From Haloarcula salinisoli (GTDB taxonomy: Archaea > Halobacteriota > Halobacteria > Halobacteriales > Haloarculaceae): 64,000 nucleotides of DNA. Position numbers and translations under genes: made by a program. Below, piece after piece: positions 17,885-26,125 of this stretch; the stretch's first letter is position 1, and each line of letters begins with the position of its first letter. The notes beneath the pieces were generated by a model, which was not told the origin of the DNA, did no database searches, and saw only the letters and a program-made list of their open reading frames with translations. Location of the stretch: positions 124,001 through 188,000 of the forward strand of contig NZ_RKLQ01000005.1 in assembly GCF_019599405.1 (NCBI RefSeq), read 5' to 3'.

Positions 17885-18832
17885 TCAATCCCGAATGACC
17901 GGCTCTATGAGACTGGACACTGGCAGCCCCTCGAAAGGCAGGTCGAACTGTGTATACGACTCGCTCTCAAGCTCGCTGTCCGCAGGCTCGTGTCGGGGCT
18001 GCCCACAGGTTGTACACGCCCAGATCGGCCGACCACGATGGGGATATGGCGCGATACTGTCGCGGCCGACTGCCTCATGACCAGTAATCTCCCCACAGTC
18101 GACACAGTACAGCGGCTCGTCAATATCGTCGAGGTCTGGCGTCCTCTCGTACCGCTGTACGATGCCAGGTACGACCCAGTACTGTCGGTCGGCGGCATCG
18201 ATTTCTGCCTCGAGTGTATCGAGCTCACCGCTGGTGGTCACCGGGCTGCCGTCCTCGCGATAGATCCGTGGGTCGCCCTCACCGTCCCAGTGCGTCTTGT
18301 CGACAGCAGTCTCGAACAGCGTCGTCCCGTCGGGCTCGTCGATAGGTGCCTCCGACGGAAGATCGGGCCAGCCCGTTGTAAGATGTGACGCCGGCGCCGT
18401 CTCGAAGGCAGCCCGGAGTTTCACCTCGCCATGGGAGACCTCCGGTCCGGTCGCAACGTGGTCGCTGACATCGAATGCCGAGGCCCCCAGCGCTCGGGCA
18501 TGATAGGTACTGTTGCCGGGAACCATAGCAACGACGGTACGACCGAACGACCAATCTTGGACAGCTGTGTCGCCATCCGAAGCCGCGGACTCGCTCACCC
18601 CGTTGCTCGCACAGTATGGACACTGGATTTCGCCCTCGGGAATTGGCTGCCAGCAGCTGGCACAGGTGTTGGCCCGGTCCTGGCCATCGCGATGGGTCGG
18701 GTAGTTCCCTGGGAGTGTGTCCCCATCATCCACCGCATCTTCCGCGCCAGGGTCAGACCGACCCGCTCCACGGAGATCCGCCGGGTCGTACTCGGAGTTC
18801 GGATCAGTCACACACAGTGAGTATCTCGTCAT
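17885..18832 (-). CDS. Zinc-ribbon plasmid protein
   Basis: 315 residues. The first 50 are disordered and acidic. A zinc ribbon follows (CASCWQPIPEGEIQCPYC). A mixed alpha/beta middle contains DWSFGRTVVAMVPGNSTYHAR. A second ribbon, YCVDCG to CTTCG, lies near residue 255. Two zinc ribbons suggest nucleic-acid or protein binding, but no function is known to me. The start ATG at 18832 is preceded by TTTTTCTG but no hairpin. The gene's 3' end has a duplicated remnant at about 16290-16340. Confidence 0.75.
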   Translation of the reverse strand: MTRYSLCVTDPNSEYDPADLRGAGRSDPGAEDAVDDGDTLPGNYPTHRDGQDRANTCASCWQPIPEGEIQCPYCASNGVSESAASDGDTAVQDWSFGRTVVAMVPGNSTYHARALGASAFDVSDHVATGPEVSHGEVKLRAAFETAPASHLTTGWPDLPSEAPIDEPDGTTLFETAVDKTHWDGEGDPRIYREDGSPVTTSGELDTLEAEIDAADRQYWVVPGIVQRYERTPDLDDIDEPLYCVDCGEITGHEAVGRDSIAPYPHRGRPIWACTTCGQPRHEPADSELESESYTQFDLPFEGLPVSSLIEPVIRD

Positions 18833-18879
18833 CGTTTTTAAACTACAGGACGGCCCAATTTACAGAAAAAGAAGGCGTG

Positions 18880-19323
18880 TCACTGGTCTAGTGCCTCAAG
18901 AGCGCCGACACGAGCGGCCTCGTTCGTGTGATGCTTCAACCAGCGGCGGGCCTCAGCCTGGGCTGCGCCGACACGCCCATCGTCAGGGTCCGTGTTGGAC
19001 GCCCACGCCTCGCCATCGGTGAGACAGTCGGCACAGGCCTGTGCGACCAGTTCGAGCGCTCGTTGGCGTGCCAGCCAGTCTAGCGTCGCTTCGATTGCCT
19101 CTAGCCGGCCGAGATACTCGACGTCCTCGCCCTGGTTGTGTTGCCGGAGGTCGGCGGCCTCGCTGACGACGGCCCGACCATCGCAGATGCGAGTAAGCTG
19201 ACCGTCGTTTTCGATGCACAGCCAGACCAGGTTTCGAAGCAGTGTCGTGTCGAAGTCAGTCGCCATCCGCTCGGCGAAGCTCGATTGCCGTTCAACCGAA
19301 GTCTCGGGGCGCTCACCACCCAT
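18880..19323 (-). CDS. Hypothetical helical protein
   Basis: 147 residues from ATG 19323 (MGGERPETSVERQSS), with AGGGGAG as ribosome site seven bases upstream. It is almost entirely helical, with LLRNLVWLC, LGRLEAIEATLDWLARQRALELVAQACADCL and a C-terminal helix ending EALEALDQ. The longer open frame to 19449 runs through a hairpin leader and is not used. Family unknown. Confidence 0.65.
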   Translation of the reverse strand: MGGERPETSVERQSSFAERMATDFDTTLLRNLVWLCIENDGQLTRICDGRAVVSEAADLRQHNQGEDVEYLGRLEAIEATLDWLARQRALELVAQACADCLTDGEAWASNTDPDDGRVGAAQAEARRWLKHHTNEAARVGALEALDQ

Positions 19324-19425
19324 CGATGCTCCCCTGGACCTTGGTGACGTGTTTCTGGAGCGATACAGCGACTGCTCTAGCGATTTGTTGAGATAGCACG
19401 AGTAATCACAGGACGATATGTTCTC

Positions 19426-19455
19426 GTCCCGCACCCGCCCGGGACGCACAAATTC
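19426..19455 (-). promoter_or_regulatory. Hairpin leader upstream of 19323
   Basis: Leftward: TTTGTGC, arm GTCCC, loop GGGCGGGTGC, arm GGGAC. It is 103 bases from the chosen ATG, farther than in other cases, so either the 5' UTR is long or the true start is upstream. Confidence 0.65.
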
Positions 19456-19457
19456 AG

Positions 19458-19799
19458 CTATAGCCAGTTGGCGCTGATATACTCCAGCGTGACATCCGGC
19501 TGTTCGATATACTGGGACATTTCGTGGACGATATCGCCTACTTCGCGAGCCGAGAGCGTCTGGTCCTTCTGAAACAACACGCCCGGACTGTCTGCGAGGT
19601 TCAGTGCGGTAAAGAAGTCGTCATCCTGTGTCAGAATGAGGCGACCCTCTGCTGTCGCATATGCAGCAATATCGGTATCAGAACTACCAACACCGAGCTC
19701 GGGAACATCTCGTATCCACTCGACGTCGTGGTCGAGCTTCCGGAGATACGTCACCGTCGCTCGCTCGATGTTCTCGTCCGCCAAGATCCGATAGCCCAT
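19458..19799 (-). CDS. DUF5615 (PIN-like) toxin
   Basis: 113 residues. Acidic residues of a PIN-like nuclease fold are visible: MGYRILADENIERATV with Asp-Glu-Asn, DTDIAAYATAEGRLILTQDDDF with the Asp cluster. DUF5615 proteins are predicted RNases paired with DUF433 antitoxins. The upstream DUF433 gene ends in the same base where this gene starts, so the two are coupled. A second pair lies at 43130-43729. Confidence 0.85.
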   Translation of the reverse strand: MGYRILADENIERATVTYLRKLDHDVEWIRDVPELGVGSSDTDIAAYATAEGRLILTQDDDFFTALNLADSPGVLFQKDQTLSAREVGDIVHEMSQYIEQPDVTLEYISANWL

Positions 19800-20080
19800 C
19801 AGTTTCGAACGTCCTCAGGGTCAGTCGTTAGATGGGCGTGCTCCTCGATAGCAGCCTCACGGTCCTGTTCAACGGCCCGCATCTCTTCGGGATTATCGTA
19901 GTAGTATGTCAGTGCTCGGTAGACATCTGCGACGTCGATGTCATGCCGGTCAGCAACCGTCCTGGGTTCGAGTCCTCGACCCTCGACCTGCTCTTTGATG
20001 AACTGGACCGTAATCCGCCGGCCCTCCAGATGTGGCTCGTCGTGGAGCTCCCGAACGATCCGACGGGCCATCTGACTCAT
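19799..20080 (-). CDS. DUF433-type antitoxin
   Basis: 93 residues with HLEGRRITVQFIKEQVEGRGLEPRTVADRHDIDVADVYRALTYYYDNPEE in consecutive pieces, the typical helix-turn-helix pattern of DUF433. It should bind DNA and neutralise the DUF5615 partner downstream. Genes overlap, giving co-translation. Confidence 0.85.
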   Translation of the reverse strand: MSQMARRIVRELHDEPHLEGRRITVQFIKEQVEGRGLEPRTVADRHDIDVADVYRALTYYYDNPEEMRAVEQDREAAIEEHAHLTTDPEDVRN

Positions 20081-20143
20081 ATTACTAGGTACAACCTCTC
20101 AGTACTTGAACCTCGGGCTTCGGAGAAGCAACCAATCCGCTAG

Positions 20144-20392
20144 CTACCGCTCGTCGCTCTCCCCGTCGTCTTTCGACGGCTGGATGTTCCGGCACCGGTC
20201 ACTGTACTCGGCTTCGTACTTCTCTAGCAGGAACTCGAACTCGCTGGCCGCTTCTTCGGCCGTCGCCCCCTTGCCCTTGATCGTGAACTGGTCTTCATCG
20301 CGCGTATCGGTTCCGCGTTTGAGACGCACTTCGATACTGGCACCGACATCAGTTCGCTCGATTCGCTCTGGGTTTGCAGTGTCGTCTGTCAT
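20144..20392 (-). CDS. Small acidic plasmid protein
   Basis: 82 residues from ATG 20392 (MTDDTANPERIERTDVGASIEVRLKRG in pieces). It has two short beta strands and a helix EEAASEFEFLLEKYEAEYSD, with a charged tail. The hairpin leader at 20414-20443 fixes the start. Similar short proteins are common on haloarchaeal plasmids; function unknown. Confidence 0.7.
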   Translation of the reverse strand: MTDDTANPERIERTDVGASIEVRLKRGTDTRDEDQFTIKGKGATAEEAASEFEFLLEKYEAEYSDRCRNIQPSKDDGESDER

Positions 20393-20413
20393 GGTTTGAA
20401 GGAGCACAGCGTC

Positions 20414-20443
20414 GTGCCCCGCACCCGCTCGGGGCACAGAAAT
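20414..20443 (-). promoter_or_regulatory. Hairpin leader upstream of 20392
   Basis: Leftward: TTTCTGT, a 7-bp arm GTGCCCC, loop GAGCGGGTGC, arm GGGGCAC; 22 bases before the ATG. Longest stem in the set with the consensus loop. Confidence 0.75.
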
Positions 20444-20745
20444 TCGAAACCGTCACTTGAGGTCGTAGCGGTTCTCCAGGGCGTGTCGATACCGCGCCTG
20501 GAGTTTCTCGGCGACCGATTCGCCACTCCCCGCTGGCTTCGCGATAATGCTCGCAAACTCCGCAGCCGGTTTCCAGCCGTCGTCTTCCCGCTCGGCGTCC
20601 CACTCCTGGACGACAGCTCGGCTGCCGTCCACAACGACGTACAGCACTCGACACGCGGGCCGTTCGCGATTCGGGAGCCCAGTTCGGTCCCCGGTCTGTG
20701 GATCCACCTCGAACTCCAGGTGGAGACCCCATCGATAGTAAACTA

Positions 20746-20796
20746 CCCCACCCTACTTCGCTCACCGCATACGCGGTTCGCTCGTTGAGGGTGGGG
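20746..20796. repeat. Right-end hairpin of the TnpB element
   Basis: Arms CCCCACCCT (20746-20754) and AGGGTGGGG (20788-20796) enclose a nested ACCGC-ATAC-GCGGT stem. In IS200/IS605 elements such subterminal hairpins are recognised by the transposase, and the region is transcribed as the 3' part of the TnpB guide RNA. Confidence 0.8.
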
Positions 20797-20818
20797 CTTT
20801 GATGTGGACTCCCGGCAA

Positions 20819-22084
20819 TCAGTCGCCAGCAATAGGCTGGTGACTCTCGCCGTTCAACGTCCCACCATTTATACGCACGTCTACTGGTGCGTCTCCGCTC
20901 CCCGACTTGGGCGAGGAACGGAGTCTATGTTGTCGCTTTCGGGCGTACCGTAGCCCGATGTTCTTTGCGCCGTTGTAGTCTGCGTTCACCTCGTAGCCGC
21001 ACTTCTGGCAACAGAAGTGTTCTCCGTGACGGTTATCGTCGTGTGTGAACCCACAGTCCGTCCGAGAACAGCGTTGGGACGTGTGGTTCGGATCAACTTG
21101 CTCCACGGAGACACCCCATTCTGGTGCCTTGTACTCGACGTACTCGAACAGGCGTCGGAACGCCCATATGTGGTGCCACTTTGCTTCGGGAAGCCGCTCC
21201 CGGATGTCCGTCAAGTCCTCGAACACGATTACGTCGCACTCGTTCTCAACGGCTTCCGTGACAAGTTCGTTGGCAACGGTATGGATGTACTGCTTCCGCC
21301 ATTCTTCTTCACGCTTTCCGAGGCGAAGCAGGGCGTTGTGCGCGGCTTGTGTCCCACGCTGTTGCAGCTCTCCTCGTCGCTTCTCGAACTCCCCAATCCA
21401 ATGGTCGTAGTCGTCTCCTTGCCAGAAACGCCCGGTGGAGGAAACAGCAAGACTGTTGACACCGAGGTCGATACCGAGGACTGTTTGGTGCCCGGTATCT
21501 GCCGAAACCTCTGCGTTGTCACTTCTGTCTTCGTCTTCTTCAGAGTCATACTTCCGAGTGGTAATATGGAAGTAGAACTCGTCGTCCACCGCGTCGTACT
21601 GGAGTGTACTCGCCCGGAACTCATACTCCTCGGATAGCACGTACTCTTCGTATGGTGTGGGGCTGTCCGAAGGAAGTTCAAAGTCACACTCGACACGCCC
21701 GTTGACAGTCGAGAGTGAGACTTTGTTCCGGTAGAATGTGGCGCTGCGCTTGTCGTAGACTATACTCCACGACGTGAACTCCGGTTGACTGACTTGCTTG
21801 CCGTTCTTCCACCGTTCAACACACCCCTTGGTTGCTTGGACGGCGCGTCGGATGGCTTCTTGAACAAGGTTTGCAGTGAGTTCGGTTTCGTCGCGGAGGT
21901 CGTCGTAGAGCGCGTTTCGTGCGGTTGTGTTGGCCGTGATGCACTCGGTATAGGAGTTGTCGGACCAACAGAACTCGGCAGCGCGGTTGGCACAATGAAG
22001 GAACTGGCGGGCGGATTTGTGGAGGTCGTCGCGGCTCTCGTTGGGAACGACGAGTTTGACGGGTGCGGTACGCCGGACCTCCAT
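20819..22084 (-). CDS. tnpB: TnpB RNA-guided nuclease
   Basis: 421 residues, a normal TnpB length. RuvC residues Asp206 (LGIDLGVNSL), Glu289 (VFEDLTDIRE) and Asp369 (NADYNGAKNIG) are intact, and the zinc ribbon is present (CSRTDCGF at 339-346, CCQKCGY at 358-364). Only about 50 residues follow Asp369, unlike the IS607 copy. It is unrelated in detail to the TnpB at 12571. It should cut DNA next to a short target motif using a guide RNA from the element's right end. No tnpA is adjacent. Confidence 0.93.
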   Translation of the reverse strand: MEVRRTAPVKLVVPNESRDDLHKSARQFLHCANRAAEFCWSDNSYTECITANTTARNALYDDLRDETELTANLVQEAIRRAVQATKGCVERWKNGKQVSQPEFTSWSIVYDKRSATFYRNKVSLSTVNGRVECDFELPSDSPTPYEEYVLSEEYEFRASTLQYDAVDDEFYFHITTRKYDSEEDEDRSDNAEVSADTGHQTVLGIDLGVNSLAVSSTGRFWQGDDYDHWIGEFEKRRGELQQRGTQAAHNALLRLGKREEEWRKQYIHTVANELVTEAVENECDVIVFEDLTDIRERLPEAKWHHIWAFRRLFEYVEYKAPEWGVSVEQVDPNHTSQRCSRTDCGFTHDDNRHGEHFCCQKCGYEVNADYNGAKNIGLRYARKRQHRLRSSPKSGSGDAPVDVRINGGTLNGESHQPIAGD

Positions 22085-22464
22085 ATTTCAGATGAGTATC
22101 CGACGGTTGTTAAATACTTGGGAGTCAGTCTGCCGATGCATACTGGTTGTGTGGCACCATGTCGGTTTCCTCTCCGGCCTACTCACTCACTCCGTTCGCT
22201 CCTTGAGGCCGGAGGCTCCACCTCGAAAGTGCTGGATCGCATAGAAGGCCTTCTCGTCACGCTCGATGGGTTCGTGGCGACCGTGTTCTGCCCACGAGTC
22301 TGGCAGGGGTCGGTTCTCGCTTTCGTCCTTCCAGCGCCATTTGTACTCGGTCCCTGAACCGCCGTTCCGCTGGGAACTCCTGCTCATCTCTCTCAGCCAC
22401 CGGAGAGTCCACAAAATCGCACTGAAAGTGCCGTATCACGACGTCTTGCGCTTCTAGATGTCAG

Positions 22465-22881
22465 CTAAACAGTCGAGAATGTGTCGAGGACATCTTGTGT
22501 CGTATACACAGGTACCAAGTCTTGACTCTGGAAATCAGTATCATCGCTCCATATTCCAGCGTCAGTGCCGAGCGCACAGGCCAGATAGAGGACATCATCT
22601 GGGTCTGTATCACCAATCGCTGTATCAGCGTCGTCAATATGGTTCTGGAAGGAACGTACGGGGACAGTCTCGATGTGCCTGAACAGCAGGTCGATGAACT
22701 GCTGCACTCGGTCTTCGTCCATCCCTGATTTCTCGATGACTAACGGCTTGTATTTGCCCAGCTCGTCTACCACGATTTCAGGAGTGAGAAGTTCTGGCTC
22801 CAGCGTCACAATCAGTTCCCGTGTTTTCGAATCCGCGATGAGAGCGGATATGATGACGTTCGCATCAACAATCAATTTCAT
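22465..22881 (-). CDS. PIN-domain toxin (VapC-like)
   Basis: 138 residues. PIN-domain acidic residues: Asp6 in LIVDANVIISAL, Glu near 39 in EIVVDEL, and the DTDPDDVLYLACALG and IWSDDTDF clusters. PIN toxins are Mg-dependent RNases. The gene starts six bases after the stop of the small upstream gene, which has the features of its antitoxin. Confidence 0.85.
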   Translation of the reverse strand: MKLIVDANVIISALIADSKTRELIVTLEPELLTPEIVVDELGKYKPLVIEKSGMDEDRVQQFIDLLFRHIETVPVRSFQNHIDDADTAIGDTDPDDVLYLACALGTDAGIWSDDTDFQSQDLVPVYTTQDVLDTFSTV

Positions 22882-22887
22882 CCGGAA

Positions 22888-23118
22888 TCAATCCGACGTA
22901 TCTTCGAGACGCTCGCGTGCGCTTCCGTTTATTTTGTCAGCAATTTCGGCGACATCCGCTTCAGTGAGTTCGCTATCGCCAGTGAGTTCATCCATAACAT
23001 CTAGTTGCTGGACTTTCTCCTGAATCGCCTGTCGAGTGACCTCACTCCAATTGATCTCTGGATGGCGCTCCATCTGTTCTTTGAGCGTCTCATCGACATT
23101 GACGGTAATACTTGGCAT
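22888..23118 (-). CDS. Antitoxin of the PIN-domain pair
   Basis: 76 residues. The N-terminal MPSITVNVDETLKEQMERHP with NWSEVTRQAIQEKVQQL is a ribbon-helix-helix pattern, and the C-terminus is an acidic helix, as in antitoxins that wrap the toxin. Co-transcribed with the PIN gene. Confidence 0.8.
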   Translation of the reverse strand: MPSITVNVDETLKEQMERHPEINWSEVTRQAIQEKVQQLDVMDELTGDSELTEADVAEIADKINGSARERLEDTSD

Positions 23119-23206
23119 ACAGTATCCTATGTGTACACAGATTACTGTGTTTTTCGGTGCTCACATGAACAGACAACACGAGCTACGACTCTTCCAAGCT
23201 GTGATG

Positions 23207-23491
23207 CTACGCTGCAGTCGGCCCGTGTCGAATATCGTGGACCAACCGGAACAGTGCCCAGCCGTACAGCACGACCGACGCTGACCACAGCCACCGGTGG
23301 TACGGTAGGTCGGCGCGAGCCGCCACCAACGCGATGGGCGACACGACAAGTCCGACGCCGGCGGAGATACAGAACTGGACCAGCCCACCGCCCACACGGC
23401 ACGGAAGCCGACGGAGGGAATCTTCCAGGGCGATGGCGGCCCCCAGCAGCACGATGCCGCCACCGACAGCACCCAGGGTGAACCTCAGCAT
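23207..23491 (-). CDS. Small membrane protein
   Basis: 94 residues from ATG 23491, with three hydrophobic segments: LGAVGGGIVLLGAAIAL, FCISAGVGLVVSPIALVAA and WLWSASVVLYGWALF. Its start overlaps the end of the upstream gene by seven bases, so translation is probably coupled. Function unknown. Confidence 0.65.
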   Translation of the reverse strand: MLRFTLGAVGGGIVLLGAAIALEDSLRRLPCRVGGGLVQFCISAGVGLVVSPIALVAARADLPYHRWLWSASVVLYGWALFRLVHDIRHGPTAA

Positions 23492-23931
23492 CCTCGACCA
23501 CCGACCGACAGTGCAGCGATTGGCTGGACGTCCACTCGGCCGAGCTCTGACTGGGTTAGCACGGCACACAGTCCCTCCCGAGCCTCAGCACGCGAACACG
23601 GTTCGATATCGACTCCATGTCGCCGGTCGATTCGCACCCTGGCGAACGGCTCCGATGCCGAGGCGCTGAGATGCTTGCTTTGACAGAGAATCCATTCGGT
23701 GCTGAAGTCTGGTGCTGACTGGAACCGTGCCGCGACCGGCTCGTGACGCAGTTCGACCAGCACACACTCGGCGAACGCCACAGCCTCCGTTGGCGAGCGC
23801 AGCGTCGGGACATCCGCCTCCAGGTCCTGCCACGCTGCGGGAGTGTCGGGCACACCCACCGTCTGCGAAATGATTTGGTTGTTCGGCGCTGCCGCTTCGG
23901 CGACTGTAAGTGACTCCTTGTTTCGGAACAT
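23485..23931 (-). CDS. Hypothetical plasmid protein
   Basis: 148 residues from ATG 23931 (MFRNKESLTVAEAAAPNNQ). A central part with AVAFAECVLVELRHEPVAAR looks like an amphipathic helix followed by beta strands with TEWILCQSKHLSA. No family named. Led by a hairpin at 23960-23988 and coupled to the membrane protein downstream. Confidence 0.65.
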   Translation of the reverse strand: MFRNKESLTVAEAAAPNNQIISQTVGVPDTPAAWQDLEADVPTLRSPTEAVAFAECVLVELRHEPVAARFQSAPDFSTEWILCQSKHLSASASEPFARVRIDRRHGVDIEPCSRAEAREGLCAVLTQSELGRVDVQPIAALSVGGRGC

Positions 23932-23959
23932 AACGGTGTGTGAGCGCCCGTTTTTCGAC

Positions 23960-23988
23960 GCCCCTCGCCCGTCTGGGGCCCAGAAAAT
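23960..23988 (-). promoter_or_regulatory. Hairpin leader upstream of 23931
   Basis: Leftward: TTTTCTGG, arm GCCCC, loop AGACGGGCGA, arm GGGGC; 29 bases before the ATG. Confidence 0.7.
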
Positions 23989-24001
23989 TTGCTGGGCGTG
24001 G

Positions 24002-24913
24002 CTACTCGTTAACGTGGTCTTGGAGTCGTTGATACCACATCCGCAGCGTTGGCGGGACCACCTCCGCGGCCTCTGCAACAGTCGTCTGAGCCCATTCTTG
24101 GCCAGTCTCTTCACCGGCGAGATAGACACATCCCGCCGCGATTCCCCGCCGACTCCCGGTGAACCCCTGCTCGTCGTCAACCAGCTGTGCCAACTCCCGA
24201 GCCCGTCGACCTGTCGCGTCGGTAGCCGGCACGGGCATCGCTTCCAAGACCCTCGGCACCCGCTCACTCGGGCGCTCAATGGGAATCGGGAGTTCGAGGT
24301 CACGTTGAAACACTTTGTATACCGTCCAGATGTGGGACTCCGAACACCGTGCCACTTCGGCGAGCCGGTGCATCTCGATGGCGTTGTTGCACCGACAGGC
24401 GATATAGACCGCCGCTGCAGCGCCGCCCTCTATCGATCGTCCGATCAGAAGGTCCGCATCTTGGGCGGTCTTGAACAGCGAGCACGCCTGGGTGCGAATC
24501 GTATCTGACAGCTCAAGCGCGCTGGTGACCCGCCGAATCTCGCCCAGTCCGTGCGAAAGGTTTCGCTGGCGCTTGGACTCGAACCGCGACCGACGGTGGA
24601 GAGTCCGCTGACGGCTGAGCCGGCGCTTTTTCCGCGCCGTCAGGACCGTCCCGTTCGCATCCGAATGGGCACGACCAATCTCCGTCGAGAGCCCCTTATC
24701 GTGCCGGGTTACCGTCCGAGGAGCGCCAGTCCGGCGACACTCGTCCTCGTCAAATGAACGCCATTCCGGACCGTGGTCGATCTGCTGTTCCTCGACCACA
24801 AGCCCGCAGTCGGAACAGTGCGTCTCTCCGCCGACTCGATCAAGATGACCACCACACTCGGGACACGTTGATGGAGTGCTGGACTTACCTGTCGGTGCAG
24901 ATTGCGATGACAT
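24002..24913 (-). CDS. tfb: Transcription initiation factor TFB paralogue
   Basis: 303 residues. The N-terminal zinc ribbon is CPECGGHLDRVGGETHCSDCG. The B-reader-like linker includes RSFDEDECRRTGAPRT. Two cyclin folds follow; the first has IGRSIEGGAAAAVYIACR and the second TGSRRGIAAGCVYLAGE. TFB recruits RNA polymerase to promoters bound by TBP. Haloarchaea carry several TFBs with different promoter choice, and plasmid copies are common. The linker between ribbon and core is basic and shorter than in chromosomal TFBs. Its own gene has a hairpin leader, so it might drive the genes that share that leader; this is only inference. The start is ATG 24913. Confidence 0.9.
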   Translation of the reverse strand: MSSQSAPTGKSSTPSTCPECGGHLDRVGGETHCSDCGLVVEEQQIDHGPEWRSFDEDECRRTGAPRTVTRHDKGLSTEIGRAHSDANGTVLTARKKRRLSRQRTLHRRSRFESKRQRNLSHGLGEIRRVTSALELSDTIRTQACSLFKTAQDADLLIGRSIEGGAAAAVYIACRCNNAIEMHRLAEVARCSESHIWTVYKVFQRDLELPIPIERPSERVPRVLEAMPVPATDATGRRARELAQLVDDEQGFTGSRRGIAAGCVYLAGEETGQEWAQTTVAEAAEVVPPTLRMWYQRLQDHVNE

Positions 24914-24922
24914 GTGTTTCTC

Positions 24923-24946
24923 CTCCACCCGCAAGGGAGTCAGAAA
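24923..24946 (-). promoter_or_regulatory. Hairpin leader upstream of tfb
   Basis: Leftward: TTTTTCTGA, arm CTCC, loop CTTGCGGGT, arm GGAG; 10 bases before the ATG, so the ribosome site GGAGGAG lies in the 3' arm. Shorter stem than most. Confidence 0.55.
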
Positions 24947-24964
24947 AACTCGCTACAGGACGGC

Positions 24965-25636
24965 TCAGTTGGCGTCTGGAAGCCGTCCATCGGGCCGCGG
25001 AACCAAACCGTCCCGAATCTCAATATCGACCCGACGCAGGTGCTTACACCGCTCTGCAATGTCCGGACAGCTGCACGATTCGGCCAGCACGTCAGCCTCG
25101 TAGACACTGCCGGACGCCGAGTGTACCTCATAGCGGCCGGGTTTCTCGAGGAAGGATATGTCCATGTCCTCGCGTTTGGCCCGCTTGGTCCGGTCCTCGT
25201 CGTCGCTGTGGACTGCGAAGGGGTCGTCTTCAGGGTCAGTTAACTCTCCGTCGTCGAATCGTGCCTGAGCGACTCCGCCGTCAGTCGCGGAAAAGCGAAC
25301 CTCACTGTCGACGTGTTCACCGAAGCCATCATCCAATTTTCTTCGTTTGACCCAGCCGGGAATCGGACGCTCGCCGGTGACAAACGCTACCCGCCGCCGA
25401 TGCTTGCAGGTCACCTCGCGGTGCTCATCGTCCGGACACTCACAGGTTTCTTCCAGAGTGTCGACGAGATAGGTCGCTCCAGAACTCGACACGACCAGAT
25501 ACAGGTCGGGCGCACCGCGAGCCAGCCCGATATCGTCAAGGACGCTCATTACCTCCATCAGGGCGGCCTCGGTTCGGTCGGGAAGGTCACTAATCTCGGG
25601 CCTGTCGGTCGTCGCTGAAGGGTTCTGTGTCGCCAT
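24965..25636 (-). CDS. Protein with two SWIM-type zinc fingers
   Basis: 223 residues from ATG 25636. Two CxC..CxH modules: CECPDDEHREVTCKH at about residue 65 and CSCPDIAERCKH near 195. These are SWIM zinc fingers, which bind DNA or proteins. An acidic linker with DPEDDPFAVHSDDED separates them. Plasmid and virus genomes of haloarchaea often carry such proteins. Led by a hairpin leader. Confidence 0.8.
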   Translation of the reverse strand: MATQNPSATTDRPEISDLPDRTEAALMEVMSVLDDIGLARGAPDLYLVVSSSGATYLVDTLEETCECPDDEHREVTCKHRRRVAFVTGERPIPGWVKRRKLDDGFGEHVDSEVRFSATDGGVAQARFDDGELTDPEDDPFAVHSDDEDRTKRAKREDMDISFLEKPGRYEVHSASGSVYEADVLAESCSCPDIAERCKHLRRVDIEIRDGLVPRPDGRLPDAN

Positions 25637-25667
25637 GTCTGTAGGGGCGAGACGCACTCACCGGTAC

Positions 25668-25695
25668 GCCTCTCACCCACCAGAGGCCCAGAAAA
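25668..25695 (-). promoter_or_regulatory. Hairpin leader upstream of 25636
   Basis: Leftward: TTTTCTGG, arm GCCTCT, loop GGTGGGTG, arm AGAGGC; 32 bases before the ATG. The arm sequence differs from the GCCCC type yet stays complementary. Confidence 0.7.
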
Positions 25696-25700
25696 TCACC

Positions 25701-25913
25701 CTACGAGTAGCGCCGGCCGAGTTCGAGCGCTCGTTCATGGCGCTCATCAAGGTGATCGATATCCTCTCGATATATCGTCCCTGGACGTGCGATGAACCCA
25801 CAGGCACGGGCACAGAGAAACACCACCTCCCAGCCACCCGGGACCGCACTGAAGCGATACAGCAACGATGAACTGCATCTGGGACAGGTTGCATCGGGAT
25901 GTTCGATGATCAT
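25701..25913 (-). CDS. Small zinc-ribbon protein
   Basis: 70 residues: a ribbon CPRCSSS with FLCARACGF, then a helical tail REDIDHLDERHERALELG. Zinc-binding peptide of unknown role. Its ATG overlaps the stop of the 25910-26125 gene (ATGA), placing it last in an operon that starts at 27463. Confidence 0.7.
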   Translation of the reverse strand: MIIEHPDATCPRCSSSLLYRFSAVPGGWEVVFLCARACGFIARPGTIYREDIDHLDERHERALELGRRYS

Positions 25914-26125
25914 CGGTCCACCAGCCGTTCGTGGACTTCGGGGTTGACTACCGGGACGACGCCGGTCACCTCAGTTTTCCCGTACCCTTCTCGAAGGAGA
26001 TCGTGGACATCGTTCGCGAGAGCGACCGCTTCGTCCCGCTTCTCAGGGGTCTGCGCGTTGGCCGAGAAATCCGATGGGCTAACGCCCCGAACTTCGATGA
26101 AGAATCGCGGTTCAGCCTCACACAT
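25910..26125 (-). CDS. Small hypothetical plasmid protein
   Basis: 71 residues from ATG 26125 (MCEAEPRFFIEVRGVSPSDF). The mix of beta strands and one helix (RDEAVALANDVHDLLREG) resembles small haloarchaeal plasmid proteins. Overlaps its neighbours on both sides, consistent with a tightly packed operon. Function unknown. Confidence 0.65.
   Translation of the reverse strand: MCEAEPRFFIEVRGVSPSDFSANAQTPEKRDEAVALANDVHDLLREGYGKTEVTGVVPVVNPEVHERLVDR

Larger units (their letters stand above)
20735..22215 (-). mobile_element. TnpB-only IS200/IS605-type element (IS1341 group)
   Basis: The element carries one gene, tnpB, and no Y1 transposase, as in IS1341-type elements that must be moved in trans. 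The 3' end has a strong hairpin (20746-20796) that is typical of IS200/IS605 right ends. At the other end, near 22170-22215, a second imperfect inverted repeat around GGCC...GGCC probably marks the left end. Boundaries are approximate. Confidence 0.75.
20453..22387 (-). pseudogene. Small hypothetical gene split by a TnpB element
   Basis: The 5' part reads from ATG 22387 (MSRSSQRNGGSGTEYKW to DEKAFYAIQHF, about 22220). The 3' part resumes near 20735 with YYRWGLHLEFEVDPQTGDRT and ends NRYDLK at 20453. The IS200/IS605-type element lies between, on the same strand. Joined, the product would be about 140 residues. The exact joint cannot be fixed because the element ends are not certain. Family unknown. 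Confidence 0.55.
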
